Source: Congeria kusceri (Eukaryota; Mollusca; Bivalvia; Myida; Dreissenidae). Taken from it: 64,000 nt of DNA. The DNA is taken from positions 45,450,816 through 45,514,815 of the forward strand of contig CM051033.1 in the NCBI GenBank assembly GCA_027627225.1, given 5' to 3'. The notes under the pieces were generated by a model that was not told the DNA's origin, ran no database searches, and worked only from the letters and a program-made list of their open reading frames with translations. How positions within the stretch are numbered: the first letter of the stretch is position 1; each line of letters begins with the position of its first letter. Below, one piece after another: positions 13,301-28,300 of this stretch. The position numbers were made by a program, and so were the translations under genes.

Positions 13301-16300
13301 TTTCCTCCCCACATGTTAATGTGCACATACAATATTTAAAAAATCTCTTAACAATTGCACATATTGACGACTTGGCTGCAAGTCGGCGGGCACACATGTT
13401 TTACAAACATCTCTTGTTTAAGTTAAAACATGATTTGTTGAACCTTGAATTTGTCCATGATAAAATTTAAAAAAAAGCACCAGTTGTGAGCAAAGTACAT
13501 AAACATATAATAATGTATTGTGTTCAGACAATATCTTTCTCTTGGATTTGATTTAATGTGTATCGTTCCCACTATCATTGTCCTTTTTTCTTGCGCATAT
13601 TTTGTGGTGCCAGTTATATATATTTTACAGCTGACAGCAGAATCAAAACAAAAATTAAGTCGTGGTTTGATTCAAATCGCTAAAGGAGCTTACAAGTGAT
13701 TGAGAAATTTATATAATGAAAAGTACGAACACGTTACATGGGATTATAAATATATATGTTGTGGGAAAATCGGGCTTAATGCATTTGCGTAAAGTGTTGT
13801 CGCGGATCAGCCAGTGCTAATCTGGGATAGCACTTTCTGCCTACAGTGGATTTATGTTTAGCAGAGACTTCCTTGAAACAGAAAATACCATAAAAGCGGA
13901 AACTGCACAGGCTAATCCAGGACGACACTTTATGCACATGCATTAAGCTCGTTTTTCCCTCAACACGCCTCATACAAATCAGATTGCCTGTTTCAGGATA
14001 CATTAACAGTGGTGGAAGGCTGAACTTAGAAAGGTTCGAGAAATACCTCGCAGTCCTCTCAAAGGTAAGCCCTGTTTCCCATAACAGAAGGTGAGCTATG
14101 ATAACGTGTCAAAAATCAGTATCATTAAAGGTTATGTCTGCCAGGCCTGCCGCCTAGGATTGTTTGTCCCTTTCAACACTTTTACAAATCTCCCAAGTTT
14201 TGACATTTCAGTTTACCTTGATATATTCCTTAGAAAACCAATTAAAAGAAACACGTTTGTAATTGACATAGTATCTGATTGTCATTGATGCATGTAAACA
14301 TTTTGACATGTAAGTAAAGCTCGGAAAAACTAACCTGACACTGACCTTTGTGCGTGAATATTTTGTAGAATGATTAAAATACTACATGAATTTTTTTTTC
14401 ATTTGACACGTCGCTGAAATAGTTGTTAGCTTGACTTTTCGAAGAAAAGGCAAGATATTCTACTCCCGTCTGTGTGCAAGCTAGGTTCAAGTTTTTCGGT
14501 AAGCTAGTTCCTCAGGAATGGCTTGAGGGATTTCATTCAAACTTTAAACATTTATTCCACACATTTAAATGAACCTATATGCCAAATTTGGTAACTCTAG
14601 TTTGAAATTTGTCAAAATTATGAGCCTTTTTACGCTTATAAATGTTACATATAAGCTATATGGACAGGGTAAAGTTTTTAGCTCACCTGAGCACAACGTG
14701 CTCATGGTGAGCTTTTGTGATCGCCTTTTGTCCGTCGTGCATCGTGCATCAACATTTCATATAATCGACATCTCCTCCTTAACCTCTTGGCAGATTTTCA
14801 CGAAACTTCAAATGATTCTTGGGTGACCCTCTTTCAAAGTTGTTCAAATCGTTTCGGTCTGCTGCATATGTAGGTCACCAGAGCTAAAAATATATTTAAA
14901 AACTGAAAACTTCACAAATCTCCTCTGAAACCACAAGGCTTGGATCTGTCATATTTGATATCTGTCATCCTCTAGTGGTCCTCTACAAAGATTGTTCAAA
15001 TTATGCCCCTGGGGTCAAAACTGGCCACGCCCGGGGTGACATGGTTTATATAGACTTGTATAGCAAAATTACTTTAAAAATCTTCTCCTCTGAAACCTCA
15101 AGGCCCAGAGGTCTCATATTTGGTATGTAACATTGTAAAGTGGTCCTCTACAAAGATTGTTCAAATGATGCCCCTGGGATCAAAACTGGCCACACCCCGG
15201 AGGTCACATGGTTGTTATAGACTTGAATAGCAAAATGACTTTAAAAATCTTCTCCTCTGAAACCGTAAGGCCCAGAGGTTTCATATTTGGTATGTAACAT
15301 TGTAAAGTGGTCCTCTACAAAGATTGTTTAAATGATGCCCCTGGGGTCAAAACTGGCCACACCCCGGTTGTCACATGGTTTATATAGACTTGAATAGCAA
15401 AATGACTTTAAAAATCTTCTCCTCTGAAACTGCAAGGCCCAGAGGTTTCATATTTGGTATGTAACATTGTTTAGTGGTCCTCTACAAAGATTGTTCAAAT
15501 GATGCCCCTGGGGTCAAAACTAGCCACACCCTGGGGAACACATGGTTTATATAGACTTAAATAGCAAAATGACTTTAAAAATCTTCTCCTCTGAAACCGC
15601 AAGGCCCAGAGATTTCATATTTGGCATGTAACATTGTATAGTGGTGTTCTACAGCGATTGTTCAAATGATTCCCCTGGGGTCAAAACTGGCCACACCCCA
15701 TGGCTGACATGGTTTATATAGACTTAAATAGCAAAATGGCTTTAAAAATTTTCTTCTCTGAAACCGCAAGGCCTAGAGGTTTCATATTTGGTGCGTAACA
15801 TTTTAAAGTGGTCCTCTACAAAGATTGTTCAAATGATGCCCCTGGGGTCAAAACTGGCCACACTCCGGGGTCACATGGTTTATATAGACTTGAATGGCAA
15901 AATGACTTTAAAAATCTTATCTGAAACCGCAAGGCCCAGAGGTTTCATATTTGGTGTGTAAAATTGTATAGTGGTCCTCTACAAAGATTGTTCAAATGAT
16001 GCCCCTGGGGTGAAAACTGGCCACACCCCAGGGGTCACATGGTTTATATAGACTTGAATAGCAAAATGACTTTACAAATCTTCTCTGAAACTGCAAGGCC
16101 CAGAGGTCTCATATTTGGTATGTAACATTGTATAGTGGTCCTCTACAAAGATTGTTCAAATGATAACCCTGTGGTCAAAACTGGCCACACCCCGTGGCTC
16201 ACATTGTTTATATAGACTTAAATAGCAAAATGACTTAAAATCTTCTTCTCTGAAATTGCAAGGCCTAGAGTTTTCATATTTGGTATGTGACATTGTATAG

Positions 16301-19300
16301 TGGTCCTCTACAAAGATTGTTCAAATGATGCCCCTGGGGTAAAAACTGGCCACATCCCGGTAGTCACATGGTTGTTATAGACTTGAATAGCAAAATGACT
16401 TTTAAAATCTTCTCTGAAACCGTAAGGCCTGGTTTCATATTTGGTATGTAACATTGTATAGTGGTCCTCTACAAAGTTTTTCAAGTGATGCCCCTGGGGT
16501 CAAAACTGGCCACACCCCGGGGGTCACATGGTTTATATAGACTTAAATAGGAAAATGACTTAAACAATGTTCTCCTCTGAAAGTTCAAGGCCTAGAGGTT
16601 TTATATTTGGTAACATCGTGTAGTGGTCCTCTATAAAGATTTTTCAAATGATGCCCCTGGGGTGAAAGCTGGGCACACCCCAGGGCTCACATGGTTTATA
16701 TAGACGTAAATGGCAAAATGATTTTAAAATTATTCTCTGAAATCACATGGCCCAGAGGTTTCACATTTGGTTAAAACATTATATCGAGACCTCGATTGGG
16801 ATTGCATATGGGATGGGTGGGGTCAAGGTCACTGTTACTAAAAATAGAAGAATGGTTTCAGCTCAATAACTTTAGAACGCAATTAGATATTTTAATGAAA
16901 CTTAATACATAGGTACCTTATATTGACACCTTGTATGGGATTGCATATGGGGTGGGAAGGGTCAAGGTCAAGGTCACCGTTACTAAAAATAGAAAAACGG
17001 TTTGCGCTGAATATCTTGAGAACAATTGAGATATTTAATGAAACTTAATACATAAATACATTATTTTGAGACCTCGATTGCGATTGCATATGGGGTGGGT
17101 GGGGTCAAGGTCAGGGTCACTGTTATTAAATATAGAAAAATGGTTTACGCTAAATATTTTGAGGACGCATTGAGCTATTTTAATGATACTTAATACATAA
17201 GTACCTTATATCGACACATATGGGGTGCAGAGCTCCAGATAAGGCATGTATCCCAGTATTTATGCATAGAAAATTAAAAAAAACTCTTTGGAAATCTACC
17301 CAGTGCGTAACGTTACGTATTGCAAATCTCGATACGTATTTTTTATCGCTTAAACTCTGTAACCGGTTTTACCAATTATCCAGTTCAGCTAATGGTGTAA
17401 GTTAGCTTTTGAATCAATTAAAAGTGAATCAAGCGAATCTTTCTACTCAAAATGGCCTCGCACTGTGTATGTCGGCCGAAAACGGAACGTTTTAAGCTCA
17501 ATCAGCCAGTTCAAGTAGGCAGTATCTTGCAAAATGTTAATCAGAATGAGTCTTATAATGCTTCTCCTATTTAAAAGGTGATAAGTGGCGGTCTCATTGT
17601 CACAGCAGTTCAAAAATCGTACAAGAAACACAAGCGTTATGTGAGTGCAAAATTGTCTGAAACATGGCTGTAATCGTGGAAAAGAAATTAATTGTCCATC
17701 AAAAAGGAACATAAATCAGGTTACCTTGTAGGGTTTGCACTGAAAAAATAGTACAAAGTATCTGGTCAAATTACTACTACTTTGCTAAGTAAATGTTATG
17801 TTTTGATAGACCTACAGATTATTGTCTATATTCAATTTATTCTATTTGCCAGTATTTATGTGTTCATATATAACAAGCACATAAAATACTCTTTTGATCT
17901 TATATAAAAAATGAAAATACCCTTTAGATTTTTCAGATACCCTTTAAAGCTGACGGACTGGGGATCAAATACCCTTTAACCAAAAAATCAGGGGGTAAAA
18001 TACCCTTTAGGCTAATACTTTATCTGGAGCTCTGTGGGGTGGGTGGGGTCAAGGTCACTTTACAGAAAATAGAAAAACAGTGTCCGCTCAATAACTTGAT
18101 AAGGAAAGCATTGCAATATTTTTATGAAACTTATTACACATATCTTATATCAAGACCTCACTTGGGTTTTCTTATGGGGTGGGTGGGGTCAAGGTCACTG
18201 TTATTATAAGTAGAAAAACGGTTTAAGCTCAATAACATAAGAACGCATTGAGATATTTTAATGAAACTTCATACGTAGATACCTTATATCGAGACCTTGG
18301 TTTACGTATGTGGTGGGTGGGTTCAAGGTCACTGTTTCTAAAAATAGAAAAACAGTTTTTGCTCAATAACTTGAAAACCTATTGAGATATTTTAATGAAA
18401 CTTCATACATAGATGTCAGGTGATCGAACTGGGGCCATAGTGGCCCTCTTGTTTGGTAAGCTAGTTTCTCTACTTTTTGTTTCCGCTCTCTAACTCTACA
18501 ACGGATTTAGCTATTGTAATGAAACTTCAAAAATATATATCGTATAGCGAGACCTCGCTTGGATTCCATATGGGGTGGGTATGTCTAGGTCACTGTTACT
18601 AACAATAGAAAAACGGTTTCCACTAAATAACTTGAGAATGCATTGAGAATTTATATGAAACTTTACACATACATACCTTATATCAAGATCTCGCTTGGGA
18701 TTGCATATGTGATGGATGGGGTCAAGGTCACTGTTACTAAAAATATAAAAACGGTTTCCGCTCAATAACTTGAGAATGCATTGAGATATTTTAATGAAAC
18801 TTAATATGTACATACCTTATATCGAGACCTCACTTGGGATTGCATATAGGATAAAGGTCAAGGTCACTGTATCTAAAATAGAAAAAACGGTTTCCGCTCA
18901 ATAACTTAAGAACCCATAGAGATATTTTAATGAAACTTCATACATAGATACCATATATCAAGACCTCGCTTGGGATTGCATATGGGGTGGGTGAGGTCAA
19001 GGTCACTGTTACTACAAATAGAAAAACAGTTTCCGCTCGATAACTTGAGAACACATTGAGATATTTTAATGAAACTGAAAACATTGATACCTTATATTGA
19101 GATCTCGCTTAGATTGCATATGGGGTGGGTGGGGTCAAGGTCACTATTACTAAAAATAGAAAAACGGTTTCTGCTCAATAACTTGAGAATGCATTGAGAT
19201 ATTTTTAATAAAACTTAATAGATCCCTTATATCGAGAACTCGCTTGGGATTGCATATATGGTGGGTGGGGTCAAGGTCAAGGTCACCGTTACTAAAAATA

Positions 19301-22300
19301 AAAAATGGTTTCCGCTCAATAGCTTGAGAACACATTGAGATAGTTTAATGAAACTTCATACATAGATATCTTATATCTAGACCTCTCTTGGGATTGCATA
19401 TGGGGTGGGTGGGGTCAAGGATCACCGTTACTAAAAACAGACAAACAGTTTACGCTCAGTATTGAGAAGACATTTAGATTTTTGATGAAACTTAATAAAT
19501 AGATACTTATATCGAGACCTCGTTTGGGATTGCATATGGGGTTGGTGGGGTCAAGGTCAAGATCACCATTACTAAAAATTTTGTTGATGTGCTGACTTTA
19601 ATGTATTTCGTTTGAAAAATTTGGTTTTCATGGAATTTCCATATTTCTTGTTTTAGAAAAAAATGCCAGTAACTCTGACAAGCACAAGAAAAGTCTAGCA
19701 CGCTGTCCTTTGACAGCTCTTGTTAGATTTCTAATGCAAATGATCACAGCTTTAATACACAAAATAAGCTATGGGTAATTCAGGTGTTAAATTAAGCTAA
19801 AAGCTTGCTTTTTTCTGAGTTATATGTTGTTGACACAAACCTGTTTATCTTGCTTTTAAATGGAAACCCGTCACATTATGTTTCAGTTTGACTTTGACAC
19901 GTTCTCAGAGCAGGCTGGGGATCTGAAGTGGCTTGAGTCGAAGAAAGCTGCGGCCAGTGCCGAGCAGTCAGAACTTCTGTCAGCTGCTAGGAAACTTCAC
20001 AAGAATCAGGTAATTTAAAGATGCTGGCAGATTGCTACACCTGCCCAAAACTGGCGTGGGATTAAACACTTAAGGACTTACACCCAAGAAACATAAACAC
20101 CTGTGTGTCAGTGGACGTAATATAATTAGTAAACTTTATATCAGTGCACTAAGGCCAGAGTTTGCTATTTCTAGGTTCTCGGACATTTGTGGAAAAATGT
20201 CCGGTTGGAGGAGGGAAAAAAAAAACAAAAAAAAAACAGCAACACAAAATTGAGTCAATTAATGACTAGAATTTCACAAATGGAATTGGGCAGTGATTTT
20301 AAAATCTGTATGCATTATTATTTACAAAAATCATTTTACACAACATTAACTTAATCAGTGCATGATAACCATGACATTAATACCAATAATTATTGTAACA
20401 TTAAAAGGCAGTGATTATCATATAAGAACTACTGTACAAATATGCTCACACTAAAAAAACAACACAGTATGTCAGATATCTCTGGACAGTGGCCATATTA
20501 TATGGATAACAGCATGTTAAATAAAGTGAAAACTAACTAAATTTATCTTATTAATAAATCAATATACACCAATGAAATGTGTTTATTATAATATTGATAT
20601 AAAAATATAAATGTGTATTTAATACAATGATTCTAAGATCTTAATGCGTTTTTACTCAGTATTATCTCCAGACTTTAAGTGTAGCATGATGTATAAAATA
20701 ACAGAGAGCAGATCATGTGAATCATACAGCGATATACAGTCACAATGCATGTTACATAAAATTTAGTCATTTCTTCAGCTTTTTTTTGTATTCCATATAA
20801 CAGGTTGAAAAACTTTCAAACGGTCATTTTTACTATATCGGTTACATTCTACAATTTTGTGTGTGTGTGTGGAAAAAATCTGGTTGGCGGAGCTGAGAAC
20901 CAAGAAATACAAAAACTTTCGCCTAAGTTCTTTGCAGTTTGTCGAGTGAACTACAGAAAGAGTTTATTTAAGAATGAACAGCTGAAACAGCATTTAGTAG
21001 AGTAAACTATTGAAACGTTTTATAAATGCTGACACTTTAAAACAGATTGTAGAGAGAACAGCTGAAACAGCTTAGAGCAGTTAGTATAGTAAACTATTGA
21101 AACACTTTAGAAATGCTGACACTTTAAAACAGATGGTAGAGAGAACATCTGAAACAGCTTCGAGCAGTTAATAGAGAAAACTATTGAAACACTTTAGAAA
21201 TGCTGACACTTTAAAACAGATGGTAGAGTGAAGAACAGAAACAGTTTAGAGCAGTTGGTGAACTACTAAAAAAGTTAAAACTAATAGAAATTAGTGATTT
21301 TTATGCCCCCAGCATCTTGATGCGGGAGGCATATAGTGATTGTCCTGTCCGTGTATCCGTGATTCCATCTGTAGGAGGTTAACTAGATTTTACCTTTTCG
21401 TCTAGCACCAATTCCCCTTACTACAACATTTGGATACTTACACAGAAGTTGCTTATGACCATTCCTAATCCACCCATATGACCTGACTTCACTTTGACCT
21501 TGACCAAATTAGGACTGAGAATAATACAATGGGCTATTTCTTGGTGCACCAACAATGCTTACTACAACACTTGGATACTAGTACAGTTGTTGCTTATGAC
21601 CATTCCCAATCCACCCATATCACCCGACCTCACTTTGACCTTGACCTAATTAGGACTTAGAATAATTCAACTGGCTGTCCAGCACCACCCGGGAGCATGT
21701 GTGTTCATCAAACACAGAATCTTGTTTATCTCTACAACAGGAGAAGTCCGTCGCCAGACAGACATTTAACCAGTTTGCCCTGCTGGACAGCCTTGCTGAT
21801 GATGCTGACAATGAGGAGCTGGGTACAGAGCTGATACCTCGATATGGGGAGGACCCCTCAGGTGGAATGCCAGCTCATGCTTATTGAGACATAGTTAGCT
21901 TGAAATAAGAACAGGCCTCATGACTACAAACATTCTAAGTTCAATCTTAGTCTTAACCTTAAACATTAAACCAATGGAAATCACAGCTTAAATGTAACAA
22001 GCATTCTCATTGGTCAACATTTTTAAGTTTGACAAAGTAGAATGTTCATAGTCATGGGGCCTGACAGCATGACCACAAGCAGTTATAAGCTTAATCTTAA
22101 ATATTAAATATTAGCCAATGAAATTTAAGTTTCTATAATGTAACAAGCATTGTCATTGGTCATTATTTTCAAATAAGATTAAATTTGAGGTTGGTAAAGT
22201 CATGGGGTCAGATTTTCAAGACATGCTTTTGCAGTTGAAAGTAGCTAAGAACAAAAAGACTTGATTCAAACTTCCATAATTAATGCATTTTAAACTTGGT

Positions 22301-25300
22301 GGGTTCTTATGTGTACAGATCCATGTTTGTATGTTTGTAAACAAGAATCATTCATGAAAGAAACTTACAAGTACCGGTATTGATGTTCTCATGTTGATTT
22401 GTTTTAGATGAGATGTCAGAGGATTATTCGGAGGAGGACACATTGGACGATGAATTTCGCCACCACAAGAGAAACTACTACATGACCAAGATGGAGTATG
22501 AGACTGTCACACCGTAAGTGAAATGTAAACCCTAGTACGAATTGCGAGTCTGTCACACTACAAGTGCCCTACTGACCATCACGGTGGGGTTGGTTAGTTG
22601 TAAATTACACCTGTCTCCTGTAGCTGTTCTGAGAATTATTGTCAACATTATTTAAAGAAGTATATTTCAGACCTTTCAGACTGGATATTACTTTGTTAGA
22701 TTTGAATTATTTTGATCTCACCTGAGTACAACGTGCTCATGGTGAGCTTTTGTGATCGCCTTTTGTCCGTCGTTCGATGTCATCATTTACCTTGCGAACA
22801 CTCTAGGGGCCACATTTACTGCCCAATCTTCATGAAACTTGCTCAGAACATTCGTCCCAATGATTTCTCAAATGAGTTCGAAACTGGGTCATGTGGGGTC
22901 AAAAACTATCTCACTAGGTCAAATTGAAGAAAAAACTTCTAGAAGTCACATTTTTTGCCCAATCAACATGAACCATGCTCCGAACATTTGTTTGTATGGT
23001 ATCTCGGCCAAGTTAGAAAATGGTTCCGCTCCGTTGAAAAACATGGCTGCTAGGGGGCGGGGCAGTTTTCCTTATATGGCTATAGAAAAAGCTTGTGAAC
23101 ACATTTTTTGCCCAATCAACATGAAACTTACTCAGAACATTTGATCTTATGATATCTCGACCAAGTTCGAAAATGGTTTTGCTCAGTTGAAAAACATGGC
23201 AGCCAGGAGGCGGGACAGTTTTTCCATAAATTGCTTTATTGAAAACTTCAAAAAGCTTGTGTACATTCTAGAGGCCATATTTTTTGACCAATATTGATGA
23301 AACTTGACCAGAAAATTTGTTCTAATGATATCTAGGACAATTTTGAAACTTGGTCATGTTTGATTAAAAACTTTGTCACTAGCTCAAATCGAATAAAAAG
23401 CTTGTGAACACTCTAGAAGTCATATTTTTTACCCAATCTTCTTGAAACTTTTCAGAACTTTTGTTTCAATGATATCTCGGTTAAGCAGTGCTACAGATAA
23501 TTTTTCAGGCAAACAGTTTTTCACTTCCTAATTTTGTAATCAAATCGTGTTTTTACTGACCACCTTCAAGACTAATTAGTTTCTATCAATTTTTAAATAG
23601 TTTTCAGTATATAGTTTACAATTTAAAAATCAGCTTTTTCGTCCATTACACTTTTGCTTCTTGAAAAGCTGTCAAATGTAGTCCACTATTTCATAAATAG
23701 TTGCAAATTACTGTACTAAATGAACAATAAATGGAGAATTTAGCCTTTGAACAATATTTAAATTACAAAATCAACATTGATAGACAGAAGTTTGTTTTTG
23801 ATTTTCAGTTCAACCATGTTTTTCTTTTAATACTGGTTCCAAGTCAAAACAGTTACATGTCTGGTTCCCAATTCTTATAACTTACACTCTACCCTGAAGG
23901 TTAGATACCAGTAATTCCAATTCCCATAGGGTCCCATTATAAAACCGCAAACTTTCCAAGCATTTTTCTAGCATTTCCTTTATTTCAGATTGTGCAAGCC
24001 TGGTATCAATTTAAAGATCAATCTGTCCTCTTCCAAAATTTGCAATAAAAAAGATATGTTATGCTACTTCTAAGAAAATGCATCTCACTTGAATGCAGGC
24101 ACCTGTAGAAAACAGGGTTTCGTCAGTCGTATTTCAACAAAAGCCCCATACCACAGTAAACACACCCCAAACGTTCACTTTTCAAGTTAACCTCCAATGA
24201 AATGCACCAAAATGTTGCAGACACGCATAGGATATTAGAAATAACCACAAAAAGACATTTCTGAGATACCTGCATGGCTTTTATGCCAGAAGAGAAGAGG
24301 AACTCTTTAGTAATAGGCACTACTTTTGAATGGACCACAGAGGGATACACAATGATTTACTGGTATCTAACCTGAATATATGGTTGAACTGACGCAAAGG
24401 TAGGGAACCAGACAAGTCAAAACAGTCTCTATTTTGATGCGGTGCTATAGTAATTATTAACTCAGGCAAATAATCCTTGCCAACAAAAATGAAAAAAATG
24501 TGGTTGCAATTCGTTATTTGAAATATTAATTAGTTTTTTAACTATAACTTTACAAAATTAATCGTTTTTCTAAAAAATCAATTCGTTTTAACGAAAAAAC
24601 GATGCTTATCTGTAGCACTGGACAAGTGCTTCTCTAAAAAATCTTGTCAAGTGCTACAGATAAGCATCGTTTTTTTGTAAAGTTAAAGTTAAAAAACTAA
24701 TGAATATTTCAAATAACGAATTGCAACCACATTTTTTTCATTATGTCATATGGGGTCAGCAACTAGTCGCCAGGCCAAAATGAAGAAAAAGCTTTTGAAC
24801 ACTCTAGAGGCCACATTTTTTGCCCAATCATCATGAAGCTTGCTGAGTACATTTGTCCCAATGATATCTCGGACGAGTTCGAAACTGGGTCAGGTGGGGT
24901 CAAAATCTAGGAATCAGGCCAAGTTGAAGAAAAAGCTTGTGAACACTCTCAAGGCCACATTTTATCCGAATCTTCATGAAACTTGCTCAAAACAGTTTAG
25001 TCCCTGAGCCCCTCAGGTGAGCGACCTAGGGCCTTATGGCCCTCTTGTTTCTACACGTATTGAAATAATACATTCTATGTTAACTGTTTCTCTCATCTAT
25101 CCGTTATTTTATTCAGTGAGGTATTGCGTGACCAGGCAGAAGGCTATGTGCGAGGGATTCAGTGGATTCTACTGTACTATTATGAAGGGGTGCCTTCTTG
25201 GAGTTGGTAATCAAATTCTTGCAATTTTTACATCGTTTAAAATTTGGAAAACATATTTTCACTGTTATACACTTGGATGCTTGACGCCAAGTACATGTAA

Positions 25301-28300
25301 TTCATGTTCGATATTTGTTGAAGTACATATGTCTTCTCCGAGTCTGTTTCGCTTCAGCAATACTATGTATTGTTCTTACATAGTAACATAGAAATCAAAT
25401 AAAGTAAAAACAAAGCTTGAATTTTAGGATGTGAATGACTGATTTTCTTTCGTTTTGTCAAGGTTTTACCCTCACCATTATGCCCCATATATGAGCGATG
25501 TTAAAGACTTCAAGGACATGAACTTGACCTTTGACCTGGGCACTCCCTTCCTGCCATTTGAGCAGCTCATGGCGGTGTTGCCTGCAGCTAGTAAAGATCT
25601 CCTGCCTAGGCCCTATCAGGTTGGTAGAGCATCCTGCATGGTTCGGGGTTGATAGTGGTGAAACTAATAAGCAAAGTTTCATATATACGATATTTGTATT
25701 AATTAAAATATTTCATTGGTATTGGAATAATTTGTGTGTCAAATTGCCACAGTTTTTCTTTATTTTAAGAATAAATCATGATAGCTAAGAAGTTACCTGC
25801 ATGTATTTTATTGCAGAGCTTGATGATCAACGACTCCTCGCCAGTGATTGATTTCTACCCTCCTCAGTTTGAGACTGATCTCAATGGGAAGCAGCAAGAC
25901 TGGGAAGCTGTGGTTCTTATCCCATTCATTGATGAGGTAACAATTCCCCCTTCATTGATTAATGTCACATTTCATCCATCATTCATGAGGTCACATTTCC
26001 CCCTTCATTGATGAGGTCACATTTCCCCCATCATTGATGAGGTCACATTACCCCTTCATTGATGAGGTCACATTTCCCCCTTCATTGATTCATATCAAAT
26101 TTACCCCTTTATTGATGAGCTCACATGTCCCCCTTTATTGATGAGGCCACATTTCGCCCTTTATTGATGAGGTCATATTTCACCTTCATTGATGTGGTAA
26201 CACTTCCCCTTCATTTATGGGGTAAAATTTTCCTTTTCATTGATGTGGTAACATTTTCCCTTCATTGATGAGTTAATATTTCTCCATTTAATATTTCTCC
26301 CTTTGTTTATTAGGTGATATTTCTCAGTTCATTAATGAGGTACCATTTCTCCCTTCATTGATGAGGTCAGGTTTCTCCCTTCACTAATGAGGTAGCATTT
26401 CTCCCTTCATTGATGAGGTAAGATTTCTCCTTTCATTAATGAGGTAACAAAATAATTTTGTCCCATCATTGATAGGGTAACAGTTCCCCCTTCATTGGTA
26501 ATGTAACACTTGTGTCTTCATTGATGATGTAACATTTCCCCCTTCATTGGTGAGGCAAGCTTTCTCCCTTCTTAGGTTTTGATATATTGGGTAACACTTC
26601 CCACTTCATTGATGAGGTTGCATTTTCCCCTTAATTTATGAGGTAACATTTTCCCTTCACTGATGACATAAACTTCCCCCAATGATGACAGAACACGTAC
26701 CTTTCAGAATATCGGCTCAAATTTATTGGGTCTGTGTCCCACTTGTTAATAGAAGAAAGAACATATGTACATACTTTAAATACTGAGATAGCTGATGCAG
26801 TGTCTGGTTCAGCATTCCTGCATTGTTTGTTTTTCAGAACCGTCGACTAGAAGCCATCAGGTCTGGTCCCACTTGGTGACTTCTAATGATGTTATCTTTC
26901 AGAAATGTCTGCTAGAAGCCATCAGGTCTGTGTCCCACTTGGTGACTTCTATTGATGTTATCTTTCACAACTGTCTGCTAGAAGCCATCAGATCTGTGTA
27001 CCACTTGCTAGCTTCTAATAATGATGTTATTGTGTCGCCTGAAAGGGCGACATATAGGGTTTGCTTATGGCGACGTTGGCGGCGGTGGTGGCAGCATCGT
27101 TGGTCGGGGCAGCGGCGGCCCGTTAGTTTGTGCAGACAGTAACTAAGTTTTTATGCAATCAGTTTGAAACTTTAGGGAAGTGTTAGTAAGCATAAATTTA
27201 AGTTAAGTTTGATTTTCGGCGTATTTGCTTTTATCGCACTGGAGTTATGTCCCTTTCTTATACACCCGTTTGAAAAACGGGACGTATTGCGGGAACGCCC
27301 CTGGTTTGGGCCGGAGCATAACTTAGTCCAGCATGGATGGATTTTCGAATAATTTGTCAGAAGCGACAAGCATGATGAGATGGAGTGTCGCCCGTAAGAA
27401 CCAGGTCCCTAGGTCCAAGGTCAAGGTCACAATTCAAGGTCAAATGTCAGATTTAAGAAATCAATCCTTAACACTCTGTCCTGAGCATATCTTTGTCCAG
27501 CATGGATGGATTTTCAAATTAATTGGCACAATTGACGAGCATGGTGAGACATGTCGCGTGCAAGAACTAGGTCCCTAGGTGCAAAGTCAAGGTCACAATT
27601 TTAAGAAATCAATCCTTAACACTTTGTCCTGAGCATAACTTTGTCCAGCATGGATGGATTTTCAGATAACTTGGCACAAGTGACAAGCATGATGAGATGG
27701 AGTGTCGCGTGCAAGAGCCAGATCCAAGGTCAAGGTTGCAATTTTTAGAAATCAATCCGTAACACTTTGTCTGAAGCATAGCTTTGTCAAGCGTAGATGT
27801 ATTTTCAAATAACTTGAAAGAAGTGAAAAGCATGGTGAGACAGAGTGTCTTGCACAAAGCAATACATAACACTTTGTCCGCAGCATATCTTTGTCTGGCA
27901 TGGATGGATTTTTTATTTTGTCGTCTTCATTATAGATTTAAGTATACCCAGTGAGAGGCTCTGGAGATGAATTAGATGTACAAATACCATGACTCTGCCT
28001 TATTAGTTTTGTATTTGTGTCTCTTCTGTCGCTGAATCGTTACCCCAGAAACGCTTCTTTGATGGGCTTATCTTTGTGACAATCGCGCTCTTGTTAAAAA
28101 AAAACACATTTCAAGTTCAAATAAGGCTTGTGCAGACAATAACTTGAGAAGTCTTTGTGCAATCATTATGAAACTTAAGGGAAGTGTTGGTAGGCATAAA
28201 AGGAAGGTTAAGTTTGATTTTTGTCTGATTTAGAAGCCATCAGGTCTGTGTCCCACTTGGTGACTTCTATTGATGTTATCTTTCAGAACTGTCTGCTAGA

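Larger units (their letters stand above)
14428..19725. mobile_element. Outer hairpin-headed element, split by a nested insertion
   Basis: The head at 14428 is a hairpin (cttgacttttc gaa gaaaaggcaag). It is followed by gcttgagggatttcattcaaac-like text and resumes after 18453 with a ~150-bp tandem array (tgcatatggggtgggtgggg, tcaaggtcactgttactaaa, cgctcaataacttgagaa) to an end at tgacagctcttgtt. A second element (14680-18453) sits inside it. The joining of the two halves is inference from shared style and flanks. Confidence 0.55.

Noticed and set aside
26795..27142. 115-codon ORF as a separate gene
   Set aside because: Made of partial exon 12 copies running into a repeat element.
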